Assembly: GCF_024713975.1 (NCBI RefSeq)
Contig: NC_091100.1
Span: 20,013,501 to 20,077,500 of the forward strand
DNA from: Paralichthys olivaceus
Lineage: Eukaryota; Chordata; Actinopteri; Pleuronectiformes; Paralichthyidae
Reading direction: 5' to 3'
Length of the DNA: 64,000 nt
The notes under the pieces are model-generated. The model was not told where the DNA came from. It saw nothing but the letters and a program-made list of their open reading frames with translations, and did no database searches. Shown here in pieces: positions 14,468 to 32,214 of the stretch. Numbering within the stretch: position 1 is the stretch's first letter; the number at the start of each line of letters is the position of its first letter. The translations under genes and the position numbers were made by a program.

Positions 14468-17400
14468 TTTCTTTACTGTTGTGTTTAGCTCTATGTTTAT
14501 ATAACAAGGCAACCTAAAAGTAGCACACTGACACCTTCTGCTGTCTGTAATGTGACCCTTTGCCTTGTGAAGTGTAGCTGTTAGATTTTTAGATGGTTCA
14601 TTTAAAGCAGGACTGTGTCATACCGTGTTCTGATGGATAAACACAGTGACATCAGTTGGCGAATGTGGGTTTGAATTGACGCCAGACGTAAATGAATATT
14701 AGACCTCTGCACAATGAGATTATTTTCAGATGTGCTCCAGATGATTTTCCAGAATAAACACATGTTGGGAGGACCTTGTCGTCACCCTGCTGCATGAAGG
14801 TTAGCGTCCGTCTGTTCATTCAGTTTCAAGAACGGTTGATATTTTTGTCTCATTACATCTTCATTTGTTTCAGTCTGACACTATGGGCACTCTGACATTT
14901 CTGTGCGTACAGAAAGTATAATATGAGGACAGTTACAATATAGAGCCAAAAAAAATGACAGCCGCTGGCAACAATGCAGTTTCTTGTTCAGCGTATCGTG
15001 TTAACTCACTTCTCAGTATTAGGATTCAAACCTTGACCGCTCAAGCACAAGAGCAGTTAAAAGCTTAAATGGATTTGCAGTCTCTGGGTCAGCAGTCACA
15101 CACTCACAGGTCACAAGATTACAAACTGCTGTCTCGTGATGGAGCAATCCCGTAAACGCAGACGCCAGCCATATGCCAAAATCCAGAGAATCCCTTTAAA
15201 GTGAACTTGATCAATCTCTTGCTGAATCCTAACCTCTCTCTGTGACCTCCTCAAGGACAGATATAAAGTGAGAACACACACAGCTCACTTGGATGGCATT
15301 TGTTGATTCACTTACGGGCAGAGTGTTAAAACCAAAATTGGATTTAACCGGATGGGAGAGATGTGTAGAGCGAAGGGGTTTGGTTGTGGGTCAGAGAAGG
15401 AGTATCTAGATAATGTGATTACTCTGATACAATGCGGGGCCTAAGCTCCCTTAAAATTCACCTCTGTACATCAGAGCTGGAGTGAAAGGGTCTAACTTCC
15501 TTACAAAGAGATCTGTGAGATTGGTTTGGGAGAAGCTTCTCCCACACTGAATAAATCACTGTTACAAATAAATAACCCTTTGCCATCTGCAGCCAAAAGC
15601 AGAATATTAACCCTATACAACTCCCCATTGGACAGATTATAGTGGAGAATTAAGGCCTTTTTTTTACAGGCCCAAAATCACATTTCTAATGAGAAACATG
15701 TACCAAATGATTCAAGGACGATCCAAGCGATAACAATAAAGCAGCTCTGGAAAAGAATTAGGAATGACTGCTGCATAATTTGTTAAAACCAGTAATTGAG
15801 TTGTTATTGATGTGTGAATGGAGACAGTAAACACATGAAGCTGCTCTCCAGCAGACTGCTCATCTCTCGTTCCTCTCTTATCTGTCAGCGCTGTACCCCC
15901 TCACCCCCACCACCTCTCCTTCTCTCAATTTACAGAATCAATGCAAGGTAATTTCACATGGCCATTCCCTCACATCTCCTAAAATCTGCCATGTAAATAA
16001 TTCAGGCTGACAGGGCAGGAAAGCCTGTGGAGATGCATGGTATATCAGTGACCCTCCGTTTAGCTCACAGTCAGTCAGACAATCACAGAGGCAGTCAGTC
16101 AGTCAGTCGGTCAGCAGTGGATGCCTGGCAGGAAGAGCGACATGTCTTCTAATGTCCCTGCAGGCAGCTGCAGTCACTGCTGCCGTGTGCAACTCTGGCG
16201 CATGAGGGAAAGTCCTGAATGCAAAATATAGAGCGTATGGGTGGCCAGAACACACACACACACAATGAGGAAACAATGTGCAGGATATGTCTTGAGTCAA
16301 GTCAGCATTTGGTCAGTGACTCACAGAAAGGCCCAGTCGATACTCTTCAGGTCTGGGGAATTGCACCTCTTTGGTAATTTCTGCTGCACTAGACTGTACC
16401 AACAACATGCTTAGTTTTGTGTTAACTGTTGATCTGAGACATATTTCTTTATATATATTTCTTTTTAAAATCAAATGAGGTCTATTTATAAAGTGGAATC
16501 AAGGTGTTTTCCAAACTCACAAACATTATAGATGCAGGAGCATTTCTCCCTTTTGCATTTTTTAAATGTCATCATATATAGAGCCTGGTGTTTTCTGTCC
16601 TCTTCATTCATGATACAATATGCCACGTTTAAAGTCAACGCACTGTGACAGTAGTTCAAGCAAAAATAGAAATTGCTGTGATGTTATTCAGCAACAAGGG
16701 CAAGTCCTGGATCATTTGGCAGATTTGTAATTTTATTTTGCTAATATGGCCTGCCTCCCGAGAATTCATTCAACTCTATAAATAATCAACAGAGGAAGTG
16801 GCCCTTATTATATATATCTATTCATTCATTCAGTCCCTCCTCCATTCGCTCACTCTCTCTCTCGTTCTCTCGTGCTGACACAGCACACATACGCACAATC
16901 AAATTAGTGTCACTAGATGCAAGCGTAAACTCATAAGCATCATTTGGTCTTGTGAATGAGTGTCAGAAGTTCATAAATATGTCTACTAATTCAAACATAT
17001 TATCTTGTTTCATTTAATAAACTTGAACCTATTGTTAATGCACAGACATGAGATTGGTGCCAATCTAACTTGACAGAACATGAACAAGCATTTTTTTCAA
17101 AATATGAAAACATTTCTTGTAAGAAATGAGTGAACTCGTCAATAGGCTTACATATTTTGCCCTTTTCGCCCATTTGGTGTCCTCATAAGTGTATTGCGTC
17201 ACACATCCAAACTCATGTTATTGAAAGGATCTTATAAGCCATATATTGGCTTATCTTCTCTGCCTGTTGTTGTTTTAATGACATTTTGATGACTTGCTGC
17301 TGTAATTAATGATAAGTTTGTTCTGACTATAAGCACTGTAATGAAGTGAGTGATGGAGCAGGTAGGAGCAGGATTTAACTTGAAGCCCTGGTATTGTGGC

Positions 17401-20400
17401 TCACTGTGAGGCTGGAGAATCACTGGAGACTGTGGACAGATGAGGCTATGAAACTCACTGGAGTAGAGCTGGATAATTGGTGCCCTGTGGACTGATCAAG
17501 CCTACTAGGGTGATCTGTGTGTGTTCTGTGTGTATGTGTGTGCGTTTTGGATGTGCAGTTATTTTTCCCTTTCCGATCTAAGGAACAGAGATACGCATCT
17601 ACATCAAAAAGGGAAAGCTTAGCCATGCAACCATACTCATGCATGGAGTGCAGGCATCACATTTTGAATATTTCCAGGAATTCTTATGTTTAGCAGTAAT
17701 CATACACATGCTCATTTAACATGATGGATGGATGGGTGGTAAAACTATAAATCTTTGTTCTAACATTGTGTGTTTACGTCATATTTAGACAAAGGGATCA
17801 ACATAGTGAGAAAAATAAAGAGTTCACTGTCAGAAAGATTCATCGAAGCGAGCAACATCATCACAACATCAGCCCTTAACTCTCCTTTGTTGCTTTATTC
17901 CTCTTGTGTTCAAGCCCCCCCCACGTCATCCCTGCACATTCTACAAGGGTCCCGCCACGATTCTCAAAGGTGAATTAAATATTTAATTGGGTGTTTGCAA
18001 GATAAACTGCTGTTGTCGTATTTTAACATGTCACCACCCATCACTCCTCAGTGCTGATGAATAATATAACAGCGTGTAGAAGATTGCGGTGTGAGTGTGT
18101 GTGGCTCACATGGGCAGGGATGAGATACATTATTGGTAATTTCACTGTAGCTGTGCATGATGTTAGACTCTTAGGCATCCCAGAGTTCTTTGCTGCTTCG
18201 TTTAGCACCAAAGATCTGCATTTAATGATGCCTGTCTTCCCACAAGCCTTTCAAACATGTTAATACTTTATCAGACTGCTGCTGCCTCTATCCTCCTTTG
18301 TGAGAACGACCTTTTGTTGTTGTCAAGTCCTTTGCATCTAGATAAAAGGAACGCATTTTGTTAGATATTAAAATAATATAAACTGTTGGGGCAGTTCGCA
18401 CCAGAACAAAGCAATGCATAGACATTTTCGGTAATATTGTGTCACGTAGGGCCTGAAGGATGAGTTGACATTAACGCTGGTGTGCAGTGCCTTTGGGTAT
18501 ACATCGGAGGGGGGGAGGATTTGCATTTCCGCTGTTAAAATACTGCACACGTCTCACACAGTTCTTCTCACATAAAAAAAGTGAAAAGTTATAGCACCCG
18601 ACAGCCCATGAATGCAACTAGAATATCAAAAAATGTCAATTAAAAGCTGCTTCTACCTGAGATTCATCTTCCTGCAATTAGAGGAGTTACTTTAAAAAAA
18701 AAAACGAAATACCTGAGAAAATGGTCATCGAAGTTACCCAGGTTTTCTCTGCACTTTCATGTTGTACCTGCAGCCCTCAGAAAGCCACATTAGGAGGGGT
18801 AATTAATGCACCTTTGGCTGGAACAGTAAGGGAAATCAGCCAGTCAGTCTGGAGCAGTAGGGGGGTAATGAAAGTGATGTCAACATCTCTGAGAGGAAAT
18901 CTCAAAGACCAAAAGAGGAGTAGTAGGAGATAATGATGGAAATATAATGACAGCGGTGCCGATCACTTCACGTGGGTAAGATAAGCCCATTCATCCAGCA
19001 GTAATGGGAGCTGTGCACACGCCTCACTGTCAGTCTCTTCAGAGAAAACATTACATCAAATGCACATAATGCACAATATGGGCAGCAGATAAATTTATGC
19101 CCCAGGAAATGGATAACTACATCCTGGGTGTAAGGAGATTACGATGTTCTCAGCTGCAGCGCTTTTTGACATGTTGTGTTCGCGATGCGTTCTCGCACTC
19201 TCTATTGTAACAGATGGTGGGGCCATGTGATGGAAACGCACAACGGACCAGCACCACAGAAGAAATAGCCAAGTATTAAGGTGAGACTGTGTAACTTTTT
19301 GGCGAAGAAAAAAAAAAAAATTCTTCTCACAAATCAAAAGTTGGTTGTGAGTCAAACTGTCTTCATCTAAAGTGACAGCTTTTGTGCCTGTTATGTAAAT
19401 ATCCCTCACAGCTTCATTCAGACCAGGCAAAGCATTTGTGGAGAGAGAGCCGCACCTGGTAAACGAAAGTGAGCGCTGTCACTGCCGGAGGCCAGAGCTG
19501 AGTTGAAAAGGTTAGAAAGAAAGTTCTCTATTTTCTCCAAGTTAGTATCTGGGAATTTACTTTGCTTTAAAATCCTTCATTAATGACCATCATGAATGCA
19601 AGGGTTCAATTAATGTAACTAATAATCAATTTCTTTTTTATCCACACTAAGCTGTTTATTTTACAACAAGCAAGCAAGGACAAGCACAGAAACACAAGAC
19701 ATTCAGTTGGGATATACATTTCTGAACGGTATATGTAAATTATTATCTGTGGCATGGATGAAAATTATAAATAAAGAGTGCAAGTTCTGTCCTGATTGAT
19801 ATTGTGCGATCTCTTTCCTTGCATTGCAAACAATACTCTGAGAGGAACCTGCTAAACAACTTAAATGGGCCCAATTCTACTCATTTAAAATTGACTTGAA
19901 TCATGCAGATATTACAGCATATTCTAAAATTAATTTAAAAAATAATAATTTAGATAAAAAGGTACATATTGAGTGGTACAGTGGTGAGGTAAGGTACTTG
20001 TATTATCTTCTGCTGTTGTTCTCTTAATGTTCCAAAGTCTAATTACTCAGCCTGGCTTTAAATAACTCACGAAACTCAAGTATGACTAAAAAAAGCATTG
20101 GACATTAGTTCTTAAAACACACACAGAGTAAAACACCTGAAAGCTGCCAAACATCCAGTGCAGTGAAAACGTGCCTGCAGCACATCCGCTCAGCTGCATC
20201 TGTCCAGCTCTGCTCTCCTCCTTCACCCTGACCCAATCACCTGCCACCCTGCGACCGCCAGCTCCCAGCATGACACGACAGCTGCAGCTGAAGTAAATGC
20301 AACAACGCTAAATGTGGTTACCGCTGGTGACTTTGGGACTGAAGGAGGTTCCCTCAGGGCCCGGTCCTGCCCTCGTACATGGCACCCACTCAACTTCCAG

Positions 20401-23400
20401 TTAATTACCTGGCCTAGCAGGCTAATTTTCTCTCAGTTCAGTGGGCCGTTTCCTGCTGGCACAGCGTAAGAGGACAAATATTGTTCTCCATTCCACTGGG
20501 TTTGCGTGTCTACTGGATGACTGGGGCTTCTAAGGAACATTTGTCACATTCCCCTGGGGTTTGGGCTGGAGCGACGCTAGTACACGCCCAGCCCCCTCCA
20601 TAATTCACACAGCTACTTAGAAGCTGTTAATGCTGGAGACGGTGGCGGGGGTGTTTAGGGAACGTCCGACAACAGTTAAGTGCTCAACATGTTCATGCTC
20701 TCATTGAATTAGCTTTCTTTCAAGAAACATCGAAACACTTGAGCGTCTATACTGTGCAGTTTCACAATATACGTATCTGCTGTACATTAATCTGTTTCCT
20801 TCTCTTTCCCTTATTTATAATGAAGCTCCTCTCTTGTCAGACACATTTCACACTCCACCTCCCATAGACATTATTCTTACACTGAGTATTTGGCTGAAAT
20901 TATCAATATAGGACCAAAAATAAGTCTGTATTTTGTGAGTAGTACACAGCAAAGAGGTAATAAATGGCTCCATCCAGGAGGAGAATGGAGCTGATGACAG
21001 CCGGAATTAAAAGTGACAATGATATACACCAGAGGCACATAAACAAAAACTTAATCATGCACTCCTCCGTTAATAGCTGCTCTGATGGCCTATATGCCAA
21101 GGTGTTTGGGATAATTGATCTCAAGTGTGATTACAAATTCAAATGCCACGAAAAGCATTTAAAAGTAACATTTTACCCTTTGCAGAGCAGCGATAAAGAC
21201 ATCAACCATGAGAATGGCAGGTCTCTAGAGGCCTGAGTTCTGACTATCTCTGGGTTTTTTAACCTGTTTAACCTCATTCCTCCACTGTTTCAGATGATAA
21301 AACACACAAACATTGCTGAAAGGAACTCAGGATTGCATCCCTGCACAGGTCAAACTACATTCACGGCTACATTCATTTTCTAAGTTTTAATTTGAAAAGG
21401 CTGTTTTCAAAATGAAACAATGATCTTTGTCCAGGTGCCAATGTAAACAAGAAGCCATGCACGTCCCACTCCAGTCCCGCTAAACACAGGAATTGTTGTA
21501 GATTACTAAAACAATTGCTCATCTTCTACACATGTAAACCATCATCATCAACGCTTGTAATTGAGTATCCATGTTGGTTGTTTTCTTCAGGAAGGGGGCC
21601 ATGTGACAGGAGCCTGACGAATCAGCGAAGGTTATGTCATGACTAAAAAGACCCAGTCAGCAAGCAGTTATGAGTTTCTACGTCATTGTTTCCAAACCTC
21701 TCCTCTTCAGCACGTCCAGAGTACAACCCTGCCCAAGAGTTTTCAAACCAATTTCGAGGCCAGCAGCATTTCCTCCATTTTAGCTGCGCTAAATCTTGAC
21801 ACCAGACGAATCCATACAGCAGAGTTGATGTGTTTTCAAAAGAAATGTAATGTGGATGTAGCCTGCATCTTTAGCAGGTTCAAAAAGTAATGAAAGGTAA
21901 AGCTGGGATATAGCTGCAATACAAATGATCCGGTCTGGTAATAATACTAATCCGTTTGAGTTACAGCCACTTATTCCTCCCTCAAATCCTTTTCATGCCA
22001 TGCAGCTGTGACAAACATTTGAGTTTCTTGATGCTGCTTAGGCTGCGAGGCTCTGCAATTTGTCGAGGGGACGCTTTCCACCCAGCGCCTAACTGGCAGA
22101 CGAGTGAGGAAGAAGATGGAGTGGAGTCAGAGGAAGCAAAGAAAAGATAGAGAATGCGAAGGAGGGGAAGAAAATAACGAGTAATCCACTCAAATACTTC
22201 CTCAACTCTCAGCTCAGCCTGGCACACAGCACATCCTCCAGCCTCCTCCTCGAGAAAGACGAGGGCTTTGTAATCAGAGTTTTCTCTCTGTCAGACAGCT
22301 GGTGGTTTACACTGGCAGCCAATTAGGATGGAAGGAGAGAGGGAGACACAGAGAGGAGGAAGAGTGAGATAGCCCGGCTTTCTCAGTAACAGTGGAAGGG
22401 GAGAACATTATCTCAGGCCATAGCTTCAGTGATGACTTCCTGTTGCACTGACAGGCAGCAGCACTTTGAAACAACAGCCGTAGGAGCTGGTTAGTCTGAA
22501 CTGATGCTACCATTGTGAAGATTAACGGAATCAATGAGACAGTGCGCTGATCTTAGCGAACGCAGTCAGATATGGTATATGCTCAAGAACAGAGAGAAGC
22601 TGCGGAACCATGCTGACAGCGTTGTCGCTTCTCGTCGAGGCAGAAAACACCAAATGCCGTTCGTATACGAAAAGTTCACCAAACGCTTGCTTCAAAGATT
22701 CAGTTAATGTGACAGAAAATAATACACTTGTATAAATCACTGTTCGCTAAACCCTTCCCACAAACAGTGACTGCCCAATCATAGCTTAGCGACTGGAAAC
22801 CAACACGACAGGCCTGTCAGGGTTAGATTTCTCCACATGCTGAAGTTGTGAATATCTGTAGTTACGTCAGTGCTCAATATTTAAAGAGTTTTAGGGGTGT
22901 TTTTCATCCCCTGTCCGAAAGCAAATGTTAACAGCTCTATCCTGCTCTTTACTGCTGCTTTAAACTCCTGCCAAACTCATTACCTGTGATAGTGCTGCGT
23001 TTGTCAAACTCAATGGTTGCTTCTAATTCTCTTTTGTCATGTCAAAGTGAAAAATAGGAGCACAGCATGGCCCTGATCTGCTCCCTGTCCAAAAATGTTT
23101 CTATACAGTGAGCTATGACCACAAGTAACTAATAGACTTTATAATAATACATATTCATGCCATAACAGCTTATATAATTTCACTGTACCTTTGCTATTTT
23201 CTGTATTTGAATTTCACCGGCTTTAATGGAGCATAGTTTTCTTGTTGCCACATTCTTTCATTTTTATCTTTGTTTTATTTATTTATAACAATATTATACT
23301 TGTACATCCATTTATAGATGTGTGCTCAGTGATGTTTGCTATATATTCTGTCATGTCAACTGACGTCATTAATACCGTTGAGGCAATTCCAAGAATTAAT

Positions 23401-23999
23401 TGACAATCCCATTGATTGTAACTGTCACTGCTTTTAATTTAACTACATTTTATTTTTATTCTGTTTTCTTTATTAATTTTTTATCATTTACTGTCATACA
23501 CTTTTACTTTTTAACATTGTCCTTTAAATTTAATTTGTGTACCTATTTTAATCAGAATAACCATGTATTATTTTATTTCTGGTTGAATTTCAAATTCTTG
23601 TATTACCTGTATTTTTGTATTGCTGTACATTGGCACCATTGAAAATGAGGGTTCCATCTCAATGTGTCTCCCAATAAATGATGATGATGATGTACTAACT
23701 AATTTGCATGTCCTACATCGGGTGTTTCATGGTTTCCAGATTTTAATTTCTACTCTTTTTTTTCACGTAATAGTTAGTTGAAAGCTGTCAAGTGCACGTC
23801 TGTATATGAAATTCTTGAAAAACATAGTTCAGAAATCTGTGTACTTCATAGACCTGAAAAATCTTTTCTCAAAGATGGTGTCTTCCATCGTAGGTAGTTC
23901 TTATCATACTGGTTTATGTTCAAGTGCTAATCTTTCTGGTCAGGTTTGGTTTAATGAGTTATTTGATGCTATAAAAACAAGGTGAATTATGTAAAAAAA

Positions 24000-24115
24000 C
24001 AATTGGTCAAGCGCACTACACAGACTCTGGCTCCAAATTATGTCATCAGCACAAGATGGCAGCCTTCATATGGAGCGGAGCTGCATCTTTATATACAGTC
24101 TATGGGGGAAAACAC
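24000..24115 (+). mobile_element. Degenerate copy of interspersed repeat family A
   Basis: It contains CAGACTCTGGCTCCA, CAAGATGGCAGCC and, at the 3' end, TTTATATACAGTCTATGG, a tail I recognise as very common in teleost genomes. The segment at 1995-2150 is a related copy in the opposite orientation. Confidence 0.55.
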
Positions 24116-24300
24116 TGTGTGGGCTCAAAGCAAGCTCAAACATAAATCATTAAGGGAAAGACTTAAGAAGGGGGGGAGAGTTTAGATTAGCTTTAGGTTT
24201 AGATTAAAATAAGAGCTAAGCTAAGGCTAGCAGTGATTAGGGTTAGGGTAAATTAATGTGAGTCAATATATTGTCCTCTGAATACAAGGAGACGTGAATC

Positions 24301-24301
24301 T

Positions 24302-24348
<47 letters not shown>

Positions 24349-24367
24349 TGTGCGTGCGTGTGTGTGT
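24301..24367. repeat. (GT)n microsatellite
   Basis: About 65 bases of GT repeat with GA and GC interruptions. It is preceded at about 24236-24250 by two TTAGGG-like units, which are too few to call an interstitial telomeric repeat. Confidence 0.95.
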
Positions 24368-27300
24368 CCCATTCATTGGCATCACAAGGGCAGACGTTCT
24401 CCCAAACACTACAGTATTTTTTTCCCTCAAGTGGCCTCTCTTTCTCCTCCCGATCATCTGAGCAGCTTAAGCTAATATGCAGAACTTGTGATTGCTAAAG
24501 CAGAAAACATGATTAACTGTCTCTTTTTGAAAAAGGACCCTCTGCAGTGCAGCGCTCCTATAGGCTTAGTGAAAAATCACCCCTCCAGTCTGGGTCAGGA
24601 GACTGCAGTGTAATAGCTTATTATCTGTCACTGAGAGGGAATCTGTCCCACGGAAAGGCTGATGTTTTTGATCTGGGTCATTGCTGAGATGAAGGTGGCA
24701 TCGTTTATACAGCTCAACATCTCATACACAGTATTACCAGGCTTTACAGGCCCATTATTTTATACAGGCGAGACAACATTTATTGTTAGTCTGAAACTCC
24801 AAGTGACATGCAGTCATTTTATCTCTAATTTATGCACTTAGTACTCCTTGTATTCTCCAAATGCCTTTTGAGTTACTGCACTAAAGGATTTTATGGATCA
24901 CGCATTGTTGAGAGGAGAGGATAAGCGTATTCTGGCTTTTTTTTTTGCTTCTAGAAGATGAACTGAATATCATATTCAGCTCATGTCATGTTTTACACAA
25001 CAAGAGTAAAAGTGCTTTTAGGGGTATTCCTGTCTCCTGCCTGCAGATATAACAGAACATGTGTCATAAGCTTACCAGACCCAACAGCAGATTGTATTTA
25101 AGGGCTGCAGAGGTCACCGTCTTGTTTTGCTTTCATTTTGGATTTTGGCAGAAATTTAAATGGCCTTAGCTTCAGCACTGTTGGGTGTCACATGAACAAG
25201 AGACTTTCATTTGTCTGAATAAAAACCCAACAGCGTCCCTGGATGGGGACACTAAAGCGCACCAACCCAAATCACACACACTTATACACACACACACACA
25301 CAAACATATAAAAAAATGAAATAATACTGTGCAAAGGGCTTAGGGGATAATCCAAGCAAGTGGAGTGTACTACATCGTCACAGGAATTAAATTCCCTCTT
25401 CATCCAAAAAAGGACATGGCAGAAAGGATGGGTCAGGGGATGACACACACAGACATGACCACAAAGCTGTTCTTGTCACTTCTCTTATCTCACAGATGTC
25501 TTTCTCTACATCTTTTCATCTTCCTCATCCTTTATTTTCTCTATCGCCTGCACCTCAGTTAGTTTGAGTTATGTTTTAGTGATTTTAATCCATCAGCAAC
25601 AGGCAGCTGGTATTTTATCCGGTAAAGTCTGAGGAAATTAATTCACTATCAGCTCCACTAAAGGAAATCTCCAACATCTGGCCAAGTGTTGATTGCATAT
25701 TTTGATCTAACTTTAAATGTTTCATGATGTTGTGGAACTTGAAGTTTTCAGGTCAATAGAGTCACAGTGGCCCTTTGGGGACATGAAATGATAGCAATAA
25801 CACACACACACGTTTGATTAAGTCTTTATGGACCTGGTAAAATTGGTGCGTGCATTTCACAGTTATGCAACAGTTGGCACGCCAGGCTCGAGGGGCAGCA
25901 AGTGTCCGGTGAACTCGCAACATTTTACAATTAAGGATTTGTGAGGCATTAATGTGTTTGTGCCCTTTTGCAGACATCATATGGGTTTCAGGTTACATCA
26001 AGACTGAAATCTCTTACAGAGCTACACAGGGAGCTAAAATAGAAACAAACACAAAGATGATGCAAATCAAAGTTGTGTGTCCTTATAATAATCCAGTGCA
26101 ATCCGTAGAGATTGCAAAATGGCTGCAGAGAGCATGTTTCCCGCTAATCTGTTATTTCTGAGGCTACTGTAAGATTTTAAAGATGTACTATGGCGATTTG
26201 TTGTTTTCATTTCATAATTGTGAACTCCCAAAAATCAGTTCTCAAAGTAAGGGGTCATAAATGAAGCAGCAGAGATAACCCAACTTTAATAAAGGATCCA
26301 CGCTGCGTTAATACTTGAGAGTGGACGTGCACGACGCTTGGTGCTGGCACCATCATCCTAACGGCCAAAATCACAGTTTCATGCTCAGGACATGTAACAT
26401 TGATGGCTATCTGCTAACAATCATTTACAATGTTAAAGAACCAGATGAACACACACCAGGTTCACCAGCTGCCTCCACTTTTGCATTGTGAAGTGTGATT
26501 TGATTGGCTGGTGCCTCCACTGAAAAGTTGAGTTGTGTGAATCGCGGGTTAAAGTTCCCCAAAGTTAGTCTGCACACAAAGCCATGCTGCGATTTGCCTC
26601 ACCACAGGAAGCAAAGGTTTTGTGACCGTGCTGTTATGATCAACTTTTACTGTATGCAGCACAAGCAACGCAATGCAACTGTAGCACAATACAATTAGGC
26701 AACGCATGATGTCCCAGTGAATGAGCAGCGTTTATGTTAAAGTCTACAACTCATACATGTGGGTCCTGTGTTAGTCTTCAACATGGATCCAGTCCCAAAA
26801 CTTGCAATTTCCCATAATGCAACTTAATAGTCTCTTAGAACCTCCCTTTTTGGTAAAAACCCATATTTAATTAAATTAGTATATGAACCCAATTCCATAA
26901 ATGCAGTTTGTAACAAAGCTTTCTGCTAAAAACTTTTTTTAAATCTCTCAACTCAAGCTTGAGTTTGCTCTGACATCATACACGTGTTTTTACACGCTTG
27001 GTAGTACTACCTGTGATTAACAGATCTTCATGTGTAAAATCTGTGGACTGTCCCATTTAATGTTAGCGAAGACAGCTCCCTCTCTCTTTCACGTCTTTGA
27101 ATCAAGACAATCAATAGGCCTAAATGACAGATCATTCATTAAATATACCACCACTTCTCAGATAACTGCACGGACGTAGCATCATGAGAGGGACAGTAAC
27201 TGCAATCCTTCCTGTAAGTGTTGGGTTTACTGCGCTCTGTGTACATTGTTTGTTTCTCCTGTGATTTCTTCCTCATATTGCAAAGTCAGGCTGATATTTC

Positions 27301-27506
27301 ACCTTGAGGAATTTGTCCTTTAGCTTCCCCCGACTCTTTGCCACTCAGCACTTTTCCCCCCAGAAATCATTATCAGCCTCTGTGGGGTATTTAAACAGTA
27401 GCCAAGTTGGTACTTTGATATTCCTCCTTCTCTCTGACGACCTTAATTCCCACTCAGTAAGACGGCAAGGCAGCAGCAAGAGGTCTGGAGGTAATTCACT
27501 GTCATG

Positions 27507-27530
27507 TCAATGTGTGTGTGTGTGTGTGTT
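27507..27530. repeat. (TG)n microsatellite
   Basis: A short pure TG run of about 24 bases inside the presumed ccdc85a intron. Confidence 0.9.
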
Positions 27531-27934
27531 CGGGTTCATGTCTGCCCAATGTTGTGTGACACCAACAGCTAAAATCTGGACCATTTGATTATTTGAGCTG
27601 AATCTGTTCAACTTTGACACAGAACACGAGATCATAAAATAAATATTTCTGAAAACCTTATTTTCTCTCTCTCAACCACTGAGCCAACCCACATTCCTCT
27701 TGAGACTCCAAAAAAATCAATAATGCTGTAAATTTTGCAGCAGTCGGAACAAGGAGGAGTATCATTTATTTCTCAATTAAAAAAGAAATAGAGCATAAGT
27801 GTATTTCTGACGAAAAAAATAATGTCTCTTTCCTACTGTATATTTTTACAGAGAGAACACATTAAAGTAGCAAAACCTTGAGGGGCTTTTGTGTGAACTT
27901 TTTGTACTCTAGTTTGTGTGTCTGTGTGGGTTTA

Positions 27935-31263
<3,329 letters not shown>

Positions 31264-31265
<2 letters not shown>

Positions 31266-32214
31266 GGGTTTGTGCCTCCCTCACCAAAAGGCACAACTTG
31301 CCTACAGCGCCGCCCAGTGTTGACAAGTTCTGCAATCAAGCAGCCTGAAGTGTTGAGTTCATAATAAATTTCAAAGTGAAGCAGGAAACGTGGGTTTCAA
31401 CGAGTCCCATAACTTTCACTGGTGTTTTGATTTGGACAGCATCTGCCCAAACAAACTTATTCAAAATGAAATGAGTTTTACAAGCATATAAAAGCAAGCA
31501 GTCAGGGTTTTTCTGTTTAAATCAAATTGGCAAACTGTTCATGCTTCTTTAGCTTTTTTAACCTCTTCTCATGCAAACTCATTCACTGTAACCGATATGT
31601 GAATGTTTTTGAAGGTGTACTGTAGTGTAGCATTGCAAGTTCAAACATCTGAACATCATCAATAAGACTTTTTATATTGCTGTCACAGGCTATTACTGTT
31701 TTTTATTATTTTTTAATAAAATCATGCCCCTGTGTCGTCCTGCTCTCTCATTTCTTACTCGTTTACTAATACCAGTATGTCCACTGGGAAAACATCCCAT
31801 TTTTGAAGTTGCACTGTAATGTAACATCAAATTGAAACAGTTGACCATCCTCAATTAAACTGCTGTCACTGAAATATAGTTTGTTTAAAGTAGGCTACCA
31901 GGCCACCATGAATTGCAGAGCCTTGCACCAAGCATTCTGCTGTGCACTTCTTGTTCCATGGTCTGAATGACAGTAGTTCACTTTGACTTTGTCTAATTGG
32001 TAAGGCCGACTGCACTTATTAGACTGAGATGTCTAAATATTAAAATCAAAATGTGCCACATTTATTGCAATGTAGCTTGATTTCTAATTATTCAGAATAA
32101 TTACATTACCACCAAATACGTGATTTCTGACATCCATAAAAAGGAAATCTGGCAACAAATACAAAAAATGTTAGCCTGTTGATAATTTTTTTTAAAAAGT
32201 TCTGATATGTTCTA
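31264..32214. other. Intergenic spacer between divergent ccdc85a and sec23b
   Basis: AT-rich, with no coding potential on either strand and no element I recognise. It leads into the tandem array that starts near 32215. Confidence 0.7.

Noticed and set aside
15021..15080. tRNA B-box-like GGTTTGAATCC on the minus strand
   Set aside because: No matching A-box or cloverleaf stems around it.
23280..23695. Possible LINE 3' tail ending in (GAT)n after AATAAA
   Set aside because: Only a short ATGATGATG run and an AT-rich frame; not enough to assign a retroelement.
24236..24250. TTAGGG-like units
   Set aside because: Only two units; similar short matches at 28.0 and 53.27 kb show this is chance rather than an interstitial telomere.
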